DNA of 6,660 nucleotides from NCBI GenBank assembly GCA_026985945.1, contig JALSPN010000266.1, forward strand, positions 1 to 6,660, given 5' to 3'. Source of the stretch: Thermodesulfobacteriales bacterium (GTDB lineage Bacteria; Desulfobacterota; Thermodesulfobacteria; Thermodesulfobacteriales; Thermodesulfatatoraceae). Positions 1 to 5,692 of this stretch are shown one piece after another (position 1 is the stretch's first letter; each line of letters opens with the position of its first letter). The translations under genes were made by a program, and so were the position numbers. The notes under the pieces were generated by a model that worked only from the letters and a program-made list of their open reading frames with translations, had not been told where the DNA came from and searched no databases.

Positions 1-76
1 AACCCCCACGGAAGAAGAAATTTTGAAAAATCCCCGGGCCCGGAGTGCCAGGCTGCGGATTGCGGAAAGGGTTTAA
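1..76 (+). CDS. rsmH: RsmH (MraW), 16S rRNA m4C1402 methyltransferase, C-terminal tail only
   Basis: Only the last 24 codons are present, read from position 2 to the TAA at 74-76; the gene begins before the window. The tail reads EEEILKNPRARSARLR followed by IAERV. This matches the conserved RsmH C-terminus, in which an E-E-I-x-x-N-P-R-A-R-S-A-x-L-R motif precedes the last few residues. The family N4-methylates C1402 of 16S rRNA in the cytoplasm using S-adenosylmethionine; the SAM-binding domain is outside the window. Position supports the call, because rsmH typically sits directly upstream of ftsL in dcw clusters. Its stop codon overlaps the ftsL ribosome binding site, so the two genes are likely co-transcribed. 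The fragment is short, but the motif is distinctive. Confidence 0.93.
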   Translation, partial: TPTEEEILKNPRARSARLRIAERV

Positions 77-82
77 AGGAGG
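75..82 (+). promoter_or_regulatory. Strong Shine-Dalgarno site of ftsL
   Basis: AAAGGAGG lies five bases before the ATG at 88 and is an almost perfect anti-16S match. It overlaps the rsmH stop codon (74-76). It fixes the ftsL start at 88 and is the strongest ribosome binding site in the window. Confidence 0.85.
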
Positions 83-87
83 ATCTT

Positions 88-417
88 ATGGGTGCAAGAC
101 AGGCTACTTATACCTTTGCTCCCCAGGAGCGCCTGAGGGGAGAAAGGCACCGTCTTTTAAGCTTTTTTCAGTTTCTGGCCACCCTGGTCTTGATAGGGCT
201 TTTCGTTTTGACTGCTATCGGAGGGGTCATCCTTTATAAAGAATACCGGTTTTATCTCAAGCTTCGCAGTGAAGTTGATTCCTTAGGCTACCAGGTAACC
301 GTCTTCGATCAGGAGCTCCACCGTCTGACCTCTCAAGAAGAAGTTTTAAAGAAGGCGCACAAGCTGGGCCTTCATACCCCCAGACCGGAACAGATTGTAG
401 AACTTCAACTGAGGTAA
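88..417 (+). CDS. ftsL: FtsL-type cell division protein
   Basis: A 109-residue bitopic membrane protein, a normal length for FtsL/DivIC-like septum proteins. Residues 1-22 form a basic cytoplasmic tail. Residues about 23-50 are one hydrophobic segment. Residues about 52-82 look like a coiled-coil heptad stretch (LKLRSEVDSLGYQV region). The C-terminal part carries the family signature in which an 'L.s.e.vl..A..LGL..P.peqiv.L' pattern follows the coil (LTSQEEVLKKAHKLGLHTP). In characterised bacteria FtsL pairs with FtsB/DivIC and recruits and activates FtsW-FtsI at the septum. Its place between rsmH and an FtsI-like gene is the canonical ftsL position. Primary sequence conservation in this family is low, so the call rests on topology, the C-terminal pattern and synteny. 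Six bases separate it from the next gene. Confidence 0.86.
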   Translation: MGARQATYTFAPQERLRGERHRLLSFFQFLATLVLIGLFVLTAIGGVILYKEYRFYLKLRSEVDSLGYQVTVFDQELHRLTSQEEVLKKAHKLGLHTPRPEQIVELQLR

Positions 418-423
418 GAAGAG

Positions 424-1797
424 ATGAAAAAGGGGCTTTTTCTCCTGTTAGTGATACTGGTCCTTTTTCTGGGTTGTTACGGAGGGAGCCAGCTCATTTC
501 GGCCCCCGATATTTCTGGCATTTCCTCTCGGGAAGATACTCCCTTTTTAGGGAGAATCTATGACGTGGAAAGGAGGCTTTTAGCGGAGTCCCAGAAGGCC
601 CACGGCATCCTTCTCCTCCCTCAGGCCTTTGAGGCGCGGCCCGAAAATCTGGATCTTCTGGCTCGCCTGAGTGGCAAGGACAAGACCACCCTTACCCTTT
701 TGCTCTCCGGGCAGAAATCTCCGGTCTTCTTAAAGATCTCGAACCAGCAAACCCCTCATCACATAGTTCTCCCCGGGGTTTTCAGCAAAGAATATTATCA
801 GCGTCAGTATTTTTACCGGGATCTTTTTAGTCCCCTTTTAGGACAGGGAGATTCCCCGGGGGCCTTAGAGAGCTTTTATGAGCCTCTTTTATCAAAAGAA
901 GGAAGTTTTTTGCGAACGGCCCTTAAAGTGGAATTTCAGGAGTCCTTAAAAAGAGACCTTTTAAAGGCCCTTAAAAGGCTTGGGGCTTCAAAAGGTGTGG
1001 CAGCGATAATGGATCTTCAGAACGGACGCATCAGGGCCCTGGGGGCCCGGGGAGGGTTGGGGCTTTTTCTGGCCCCTCAGGTGGCGCTTTCCTGGCTTAA
1101 GGAGCCCTTTGAAGAGGGATATTACGAGAGCATGTATGACTCCTGGGAGGATTTTTTGAGGGATATAGGCTTTGGAGAACCTTCCGGCATAGATCTTCCG
1201 GGAGATTCTCCCGGTCTTTTGCCTGCAGAAGTCTGGTCGCCTGAGGAGGTAAGGATCTCTCTGGCCCAGCTTTTAAAGGCCCTGGCGGCCCTTAAAACGG
1301 GCAGGGTCTTTTCTCCCAAAATCGGCCTTGAGGCCGGAGATGAAAAGGAAAAATATCTCATTGCGGTGGAGTCGAGAGAACTTGAAGATCTCATCCCCCG
1401 CGAGAGGGGTGGCATCTGGTGGTCTGGAGGGAGCCGTAAGGCCGGCTATTTTTTGATGGCTGGTCTCTGGCCTCGTAAAAACCCACGCCTGGCTTTTGCC
1501 ATGCTAATTACGGGAGTGAGGGCCTATGGGCTTCCCTGTTATTACACCCGTTTTATCCCCAGGACGGTAAAACTTCTTGCTCAGAAGCCCCTGGCCCCTT
1601 CCCCAAATAAGGTGAAGGCCGAAATTTTTGACAGAATGCCAGATGTAAGGGGCCTTACTTTGAAGGCCGCCCTTGAAAGGCTGGCCCCTCTGGGCCTTGA
1701 AGTGCGCTTTTCGGGCTTTGGGGTTACCGTAAAACAATGGCCTGCTCCCGGGACCCCTCTGGCCCGGATTTCAAAATGTCAGCTGGTGTTGAGGTGA
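424..1797 (+). CDS. FtsI/PBP-like PASTA protein, predicted transpeptidase-inactive
   Basis: A 457-residue protein in the ftsI position; FtsI proteins are usually about 550-650 residues. Residues 4-20 are a hydrophobic anchor. Residues 43-56 (GRIYDVERRLLAES) resemble the FtsI pedestal motif RGxIxDRxGxxLA, with the leading Arg and the RNG lost. Residues 127-151 resemble 'R.YP.g..a..liG...GleG.E'. Residues 193-206 match the strand leading into the transpeptidase domain (AAIMDLQNGRIRAL). Residues 249-266 (GFGEPSGIDLPGDSPGLL) match the FGFGxxTGIDLPGE segment, and residues 405-457 form one PASTA domain. No ePGSxxK helix and no SxN triad are seen. The expected KTGT strand reads SGGS (334-337) just before the family-like GYFLMAGLWPRKNPRLAF. 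The reading frame is intact and tightly spaced in the operon. A GAGG at 411-414 may serve as its ribosome binding site. I infer a catalytically dead FtsI relative, perhaps a divisome scaffold; it could instead be a diverged PBP with another role. Confidence 0.8.
   Translation: MKKGLFLLLVILVLFLGCYGGSQLISAPDISGISSREDTPFLGRIYDVERRLLAESQKAHGILLLPQAFEARPENLDLLARLSGKDKTTLTLLLSGQKSPVFLKISNQQTPHHIVLPGVFSKEYYQRQYFYRDLFSPLLGQGDSPGALESFYEPLLSKEGSFLRTALKVEFQESLKRDLLKALKRLGASKGVAAIMDLQNGRIRALGARGGLGLFLAPQVALSWLKEPFEEGYYESMYDSWEDFLRDIGFGEPSGIDLPGDSPGLLPAEVWSPEEVRISLAQLLKALAALKTGRVFSPKIGLEAGDEKEKYLIAVESRELEDLIPRERGGIWWSGGSRKAGYFLMAGLWPRKNPRLAFAMLITGVRAYGLPCYYTRFIPRTVKLLAQKPLAPSPNKVKAEIFDRMPDVRGLTLKAALERLAPLGLEVRFSGFGVTVKQWPAPGTPLARISKCQLVLR
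1198..1214. repeat. Perfect 8-bp inverted repeat inside the FtsI-like gene
   Basis: The arms CCGGGAGA (1198-1205) and TCTCCCGG (1207-1214) flank a single T, and TCTTTT follows at 1215-1220. As RNA it could form a 7-bp GC-rich stem with a three-base loop. It encodes the PGDSPG turn of the conserved FGFG-TGIDLPGE-like segment, so the repeat may simply be a product of the coding sequence. Confidence 0.5.
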
Positions 1798-1799
1798 TG
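1791..1799 (+). promoter_or_regulatory. Coupled stop/start junction that sets the murE start
   Basis: The FtsI-like stop TGA (1795-1797) shares its A with the murE ATG (1797-1799), giving TGATG. A GAGG at 1791-1794 is only two bases from the ATG, closer than usual, so murE translation probably relies on ribosomes that have just finished the upstream gene. In-frame ATGs at 1737 and 1776 have no ribosome binding site and would add residues that MurE proteins do not have. Confidence 0.6.
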
Positions 1800-3233
1800 A
1801 CCCTTAAAGAACTGGTTGCTCCTTTAAAGCCCAAAATTTTACGGCATCCAGAGGTAGAAATAAGGGGGCTTTCTGACGATTCGCGGAGGGTTAAGCCGGG
1901 TTTTGCCTTTATAGGGGTGCCTGGTCTTCGGCATCACGGCCAGGAATTTGTAGAGGAGGCCCTCAGGCGAGGGGCCCGTGCCGTTATCGCTGAAAAGGAA
2001 ATTCCACTTCCTCAAGGCACAGGTCTTGCCGTCTTTGAAAATACCAAAGAGGTTCTTCCCCTTCTGGCGGCCCGCTTTTACGGTTTTCCCGAAAGGGGCC
2101 TTTCTCTCATCGGTATCACCGGCACCAACGGAAAGACCTCGGTGGCCTTTTTCGTAAGGCATCTTCTCACTTCTTTGGGAGAAAAGACGGGTCTTTTGGG
2201 GACCGTGGCCTATTTTTGCGGGGAGGAAGCCGAACCGGCCCTTCATACTACTCCAGGGCCCTTAAAATTAAGGGCCCTCCTGGCCCGCATGAGGGCGAAG
2301 CGGGTTTCAAAGGTGGTGATGGAGGTTTCTTCTCACGCCCTTTCCCAGGGCCGTGTAGAAGGCCTTTCTTTTGAAGTGGCTGCCTTTACAAATCTTTCCC
2401 GGGATCACCTGGATTATCACGGACACATGGAGGCCTATTTTGCCGCCAAGTGTCTCCTTTTTGAAAAATACCTTTCTCCTCAGGGCAAGGCTGTGATCAA
2501 TGTTTCCGACGCCTGGGGAAGGAAACTTCTCGCCAGGCTTTCACAGCCCGTGATTAAGGTAGGGGAAGATCTCAGGGGGATGGTCTGTCAGAGATCCTGG
2601 CAGGGGTTTTCCTTTCTCCTGGCGTTCGGTTCGCAAGAATACCGCTTGGCGACGACCCTTTTTGGAGATTTTCAGCTGGAAAATCTCCTTCTGGCCTGCG
2701 CTTGCGGCCTTGCCCTGGGATATCCTTTTGCCGAAGTGGTGAAGGCCCTTGAGGGGGTGAAGGCCCCTTGTGGGCGGCTTGAACTTGTAAGTGAGAAGAG
2801 GGGAGCCCTGGTTTTTGTAGATTACGCTCATACTCCAGAGGCCTTAAAACGGGCCCTTGCCACTCTTAGACCCCTTGCCAGAAGACTTCTGGTAGTTTTT
2901 GGCTGCGGGGGGGAGAGAGATCGGGGGAAACGCCCCCTTATGGGAATGGTGGCCGAAGAGATAGCTGACCAGGTAATTCTTACCTCCGACAACCCCCGCG
3001 GAGAAGATCCTCAAAAGATCCTGGCAGACATTGTCTCCGGCATGAAGTCTTCGCCATTGATAATTGAGGATCGCCGGGAAGCCATCGCTGAGGCGCTTTC
3101 CCTTTTAAAGAGGGGTGATATACTCCTTGTTGCTGGTAAGGGGCACGAAACCTACCAGGAAATCGCCGGTAAACGCTATCCCTTTGCAGATCAGGCCGTT
3201 ATTCGAGAGGTTCTGGCCGAGGAGGCGGCATGA
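1797..3233 (+). CDS. murE: MurE, UDP-MurNAc-L-Ala-D-Glu:meso-diaminopimelate ligase
   Basis: This cytoplasmic ATP-dependent ligase adds the third stem-peptide residue to UDP-MurNAc-L-Ala-D-Glu. The 478 residues, a normal length, show all three Mur ligase domains. The N-terminal UDP-binding domain has GLSDDSRRVKPG (24-35). The central ATPase domain has the P-loop GITGTNGKT (106-114), TTPGP (151-155), EVSSHAL (176-182), NLSRDHLDYHG (199-209) and AAK, whose Lys218 is the expected carbamylated lysine. The C-terminal domain has VDYAHTPEAL (341-350), FGCGGERDRGKRP (368-380), DNPRGEDP (398-405) and AGKGHETYQ (446-454). DNPR is the known signature for meso-DAP rather than L-lysine, so a DAP-type wall is predicted. 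The start at 1797 is chosen by homology to the family N-terminus and by the TGATG junction. It overlaps murF by four bases (ATGA). Confidence 0.96.
   Translation: MTLKELVAPLKPKILRHPEVEIRGLSDDSRRVKPGFAFIGVPGLRHHGQEFVEEALRRGARAVIAEKEIPLPQGTGLAVFENTKEVLPLLAARFYGFPERGLSLIGITGTNGKTSVAFFVRHLLTSLGEKTGLLGTVAYFCGEEAEPALHTTPGPLKLRALLARMRAKRVSKVVMEVSSHALSQGRVEGLSFEVAAFTNLSRDHLDYHGHMEAYFAAKCLLFEKYLSPQGKAVINVSDAWGRKLLARLSQPVIKVGEDLRGMVCQRSWQGFSFLLAFGSQEYRLATTLFGDFQLENLLLACACGLALGYPFAEVVKALEGVKAPCGRLELVSEKRGALVFVDYAHTPEALKRALATLRPLARRLLVVFGCGGERDRGKRPLMGMVAEEIADQVILTSDNPRGEDPQKILADIVSGMKSSPLIIEDRREAIAEALSLLKRGDILLVAGKGHETYQEIAGKRYPFADQAVIREVLAEEAA
2255..2278. repeat. Perfect 11-bp inverted repeat inside murE
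   Basis: The arms AGGGCCCTTAA (2255-2265) and TTAAGGGCCCT (2268-2278) are separated by two A residues. In RNA about ten pairs could form with a four-base loop; in DNA the element is a near-palindrome that could bind a dimeric protein. It lies in the codons just after the conserved TTPGP motif (roughly residues 154-161 of MurE). No T-run follows, so it is not an intrinsic terminator. Confidence 0.6.
3220..3225 (+). promoter_or_regulatory. Shine-Dalgarno site of murF, inside the murE 3' end
   Basis: AGGAGG sits four bases before the murF ATG at 3230 and lies within the last murE codons. With the ATGA overlap it supports the 3230 start and suggests coupled translation of MurE and MurF. Confidence 0.75.
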
Positions 3234-4606
3234 TAACGACGGAAGACGTGGTTCGGGCCACAGGAGGGATTCTTTTAAACGGAGACATGAGGATTTCTTT
3301 CTCCGGTGTATCTCACGATTCGAGAGGTATCAAACCGGGAGAACTCTTTGTGGCCCTTAAAGGCCCCCGTTTTGACGGGCACGATTTTGTCCTTGCCGCC
3401 ATTGAAGCCGGGGCCAGGGGAGCCCTCGTAGAATACTGGCCGGAAAATGTCAATATTTTTGAACTCCACCGGGCCGTCTCTATTGTGAAGGTCCCGGATA
3501 CCTACAGGGCCCTTCAAGAGCTTGGGGCCTACTGGCGGCGGAAGCTTACGGCTCAGGTAGTGGGGATCACCGGTTCTTCAGGGAAGACCACCACCAAAGA
3601 ATTCCTCTTTAATCTCCTTAAGGAGAAAGGGGCCTCAGCCAGCCCTGGTAACTGGAACAATCTCATCGGTGTCCCTTTAAGCATCCTGAACACTCCGGAA
3701 AAGGCAGGTTTTTTGATTCTGGAGCTGGCCACCAACAGAGCCGGAGAAATACCTGCTCTTACGAGGATTTCTGATCCCGAGGTGGCTGTCCTTCTGGAGG
3801 TAAGGCCTGCCCATCTTGAAGGCTTTTCGGGTTTTTACGATTATCTCGCGGAAAAACTGGCCCTCTTTTCTCATTCTCGCGGCTCTCTGGTCTATCCTTT
3901 TGACCAGGAAGAAATCAGGGAATGGGTGGCTCAAAACATACCATCTTCGCGCCCCAGGGTTTCTTTTGGCCTGGGAGAAGGGGCAGATTTTCAGGCCCAG
4001 GAGATCGAAATCTCCCCTTCCGGAACAAGCTTTCTCCTTAAAGCTTTCGGGGAAAGTTATCAGCTCCAGATCCCCCTTTTGGGGAAACACTTTGTCCTTG
4101 ACCTTCTGGCTGCTCTGGCCGCGGCTTCTCTCCTTCTTGAGGACTGGCAGGAACTCCTTGAGAAGACAAAAGAGCTGAAAACCCTTCCGAGAAGGCTAGA
4201 GCTCAAAGAAGCCTCGGGCTTTACCGTAATTGACGATACCTACAATGCCAACCCCTGGTCGTTTAAGGCCGGGGTGGAGGTGGTGGCTGCCCTTAAAGAG
4301 AAATTTTCCCGGGCTCTGGCGGTGGTGGGGTCGATGAAAGAGCTCGGGGAGGAAACCGCTTTCTGGCATCAGAAGGCAGGGGAGCATCTTTCTTCTGTTT
4401 TTGATCTCATTCTGGTGGTAGGGGAGGAGGCCCGGGAGCTTGCCAGGAGTGCCGGCTCTAAGGCCCGCTTTTTTGAAGATAAATCCTCTCTTCTTGAGGC
4501 CCTAAGGGCCCAGGTAAAAGAGGGGGATCTGGTCTATTTTAAGGCCTCAAGGGCCGTAGGGCTTGACGAAGTTGTCGATCAACTTCTGGGTTTGAATGGA
4601 GGCTGA
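3230..4606 (+). CDS. murF: MurF, UDP-MurNAc-tripeptide:D-Ala-D-Ala ligase
   Basis: MurF adds the D-Ala-D-Ala dipeptide to the UDP-MurNAc-tripeptide made by MurE, completing the cytoplasmic pentapeptide precursor. The 458 residues, a typical length, cover the N-terminal substrate domain (GVSHDSRGIKPGELFVALKG, 26-45), the P-loop GITGSSGKTTTKE (112-124), GNWNNLIGVPLSIL (140-153, the MurF-specific 'GN.NN.iGvPl' motif), AHLEGF (194-199) and a likely carbamylated Lys209. The C-terminal domain has IDDTYNANPWS (334-344) and VGSMKELGEE (366-375). Two family positions differ: ELAT at 165-168 where ELGa is usual, and LLEV at 188-191 where an Asn-containing 'tNi' is usual. The gene overlaps murE by four bases and mraY by one. 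The identification is firm; the effect of the substitutions is unknown. Confidence 0.95.
   Translation: MITTEDVVRATGGILLNGDMRISFSGVSHDSRGIKPGELFVALKGPRFDGHDFVLAAIEAGARGALVEYWPENVNIFELHRAVSIVKVPDTYRALQELGAYWRRKLTAQVVGITGSSGKTTTKEFLFNLLKEKGASASPGNWNNLIGVPLSILNTPEKAGFLILELATNRAGEIPALTRISDPEVAVLLEVRPAHLEGFSGFYDYLAEKLALFSHSRGSLVYPFDQEEIREWVAQNIPSSRPRVSFGLGEGADFQAQEIEISPSGTSFLLKAFGESYQLQIPLLGKHFVLDLLAALAAASLLLEDWQELLEKTKELKTLPRRLELKEASGFTVIDDTYNANPWSFKAGVEVVAALKEKFSRALAVVGSMKELGEETAFWHQKAGEHLSSVFDLILVVGEEARELARSAGSKARFFEDKSSLLEALRAQVKEGDLVYFKASRAVGLDEVVDQLLGLNGG
4598..4602 (+). promoter_or_regulatory. Shine-Dalgarno site of mraY, inside the murF 3' end
   Basis: GGAGG lies three bases before the mraY ATG (4606-4608), and that ATG shares its A with the murF stop TGA (4604-4606). 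The spacing is short, and the overlap suggests translational coupling. Confidence 0.65.
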
Positions 4607-5682
4607 TGCTTTATCACTTTCTTTATCCTCTACATGAATGGCACGTTTTCTTTAACGTCTTTCGCTACATCACTTTTCGGACTATTGCGGCCATTCTTAC
4701 GGCAGGCCTCCTGGTCTATTTTTTGATGCCCCCTTTCATTAATTACGTTAAGCGTCGTCAATTCGGGCAGATCATTCGCGAAATAGGGCCTGATCACCAG
4801 CACAAAGCCGGCACTCCCACCATGGGAGGGGTCATCATTATTCTGGCGGTGGTGATCACCATCCTCCTCTGGGGAAACCTCAAAAATTTCTATCTCTGGC
4901 TAACGCTCGGGATCTTTCTCTTCTTTGGTTTTATTGGCCTTCTTGACGACTGGTATAAGGTTACCAAAAAGAAAAACCTGGGGCTTACCGGGCGGCAAAA
5001 ACTACTTTTGCAGGCTTTGAGTGCCGGTCTTTTTCTCTTTCTGGCCCTGCGTTTTACCTCCTTTGATACCAGGCTGGCAGTCCCTTTTTTCAAGGATTTT
5101 CGTCCGGATCTGGGAATTTTTTACTTTCCTTTTACCATGCTGGTGATCGTTGGGGCTTCAAACGCCGTGAATCTGACCGATGGTCTGGATGGGCTGGCCA
5201 TCGGCCCTTTTATCGTGGTGGCCGGAGTATATATGCTTTTCGTTTACCTTGCCGGTCATGCCAAGCTCGCCTCTTATCTTCATATCCCCTATGTGCCAGG
5301 GGCAGGGGAGCTGAGTGTTTTTTGTGGGGCCCTTCTGGGAGCCGGGCTGGGTTTCCTCTGGTATAATGCCTATCCGGCTGAAATCTTCATGGGGGATGTG
5401 GGCTCCCTTTCTCTTGGGGCTTCTCTTGGGGCCGTGGCGGTAATTTCCAAGCAAGAACTATTGCTGGCGCTGGCAGGTGGAGTTTTTGTGGCTGAGGCCC
5501 TTTCCGTAATGCTTCAGGTGGCCTATTTCCGGCTTACCGGTGGTAAGAGGATCTTTCTGATGGCCCCTTTGCATCACCATTTTGAGAAAAAGGGCTGGCC
5601 GGAGCCCAAAATAATCGTGCGCTTCTGGATCATTGCGGCCTTCTTCGGGCTTCTGGCCATTGGAACTTTAAAACTGAGATAA
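4606..5682 (+). CDS. mraY: MraY, phospho-MurNAc-pentapeptide translocase
   Basis: This polytopic inner-membrane enzyme transfers phospho-MurNAc-pentapeptide from UDP to undecaprenyl phosphate, giving lipid I. The 358 residues match the usual length of about 360 and show about ten hydrophobic segments, starting near residues 25-41 and 74-89. Family motifs appear in order: a DHQHKAGTPTMGG loop (63-75), GLLDDWYKV with the Asp pair 114-115, NAVNLTDGLDGLA (186-198) with Asp192 and Asp195, WYNAYPAEIFMGDVGSL (252-268) with Asp264, and the APLHHHFEKKGW histidine loop (320-331). The acidic and histidine residues correspond to the Mg2+ and active-site positions known in MraY. The N-terminus (FNVFRYITFR, 16-25) matches the family, supporting the ATG at 4606. 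MraY uses the product completed by MurF, its immediate upstream neighbour. Confidence 0.97.
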   Translation: MLYHFLYPLHEWHVFFNVFRYITFRTIAAILTAGLLVYFLMPPFINYVKRRQFGQIIREIGPDHQHKAGTPTMGGVIIILAVVITILLWGNLKNFYLWLTLGIFLFFGFIGLLDDWYKVTKKKNLGLTGRQKLLLQALSAGLFLFLALRFTSFDTRLAVPFFKDFRPDLGIFYFPFTMLVIVGASNAVNLTDGLDGLAIGPFIVVAGVYMLFVYLAGHAKLASYLHIPYVPGAGELSVFCGALLGAGLGFLWYNAYPAEIFMGDVGSLSLGASLGAVAVISKQELLLALAGGVFVAEALSVMLQVAYFRLTGGKRIFLMAPLHHHFEKKGWPEPKIIVRFWIIAAFFGLLAIGTLKLR

Positions 5683-5687
5683 AAGGA
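5681..5687 (+). promoter_or_regulatory. Shine-Dalgarno site that decides the murD start
   Basis: AAAAGGA begins within the mraY stop codon and lies five bases before the ATG at 5693. A second in-frame ATG at 5687 overlaps this site and so has no usable spacing. The 5693 start is therefore preferred; the choice changes the protein by only two residues. Confidence 0.65.
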
Positions 5688-5692
5688 TGGCC

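Noticed and set aside
45..239. Open frame overlapping the rsmH tail and the ftsL start
   Set aside because: It lies in another frame over the rsmH C-terminal motif and the ftsL transmembrane region, has no ribosome binding site, and shows no recognisable domain.
1737..1796. Upstream extension of murE to the ATG at 1737
   Set aside because: It would run 20 codons into the PASTA domain of the previous gene, has no ribosome binding site, and precedes the natural MurE N-terminus that starts at 1797.
424..1797. FtsI-like gene as a frameshifted pseudogene
   Set aside because: The frame is uninterrupted through 457 codons, landmarks from anchor to PASTA are in order in one frame, and both junctions preserve coupling. 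Loss of function appears limited to the catalytic motifs.
1839..2246. Minus-strand open frame opposite murE
   Set aside because: It lies wholly within the strongly conserved MurE coding region; its translation is basic, low in structure and unlike any family I recognise.
3677..4090. Minus-strand 137-codon open frame opposite murF
   Set aside because: It is fully antisense to conserved MurF motifs, lacks a ribosome binding site, and has no recognisable protein features.
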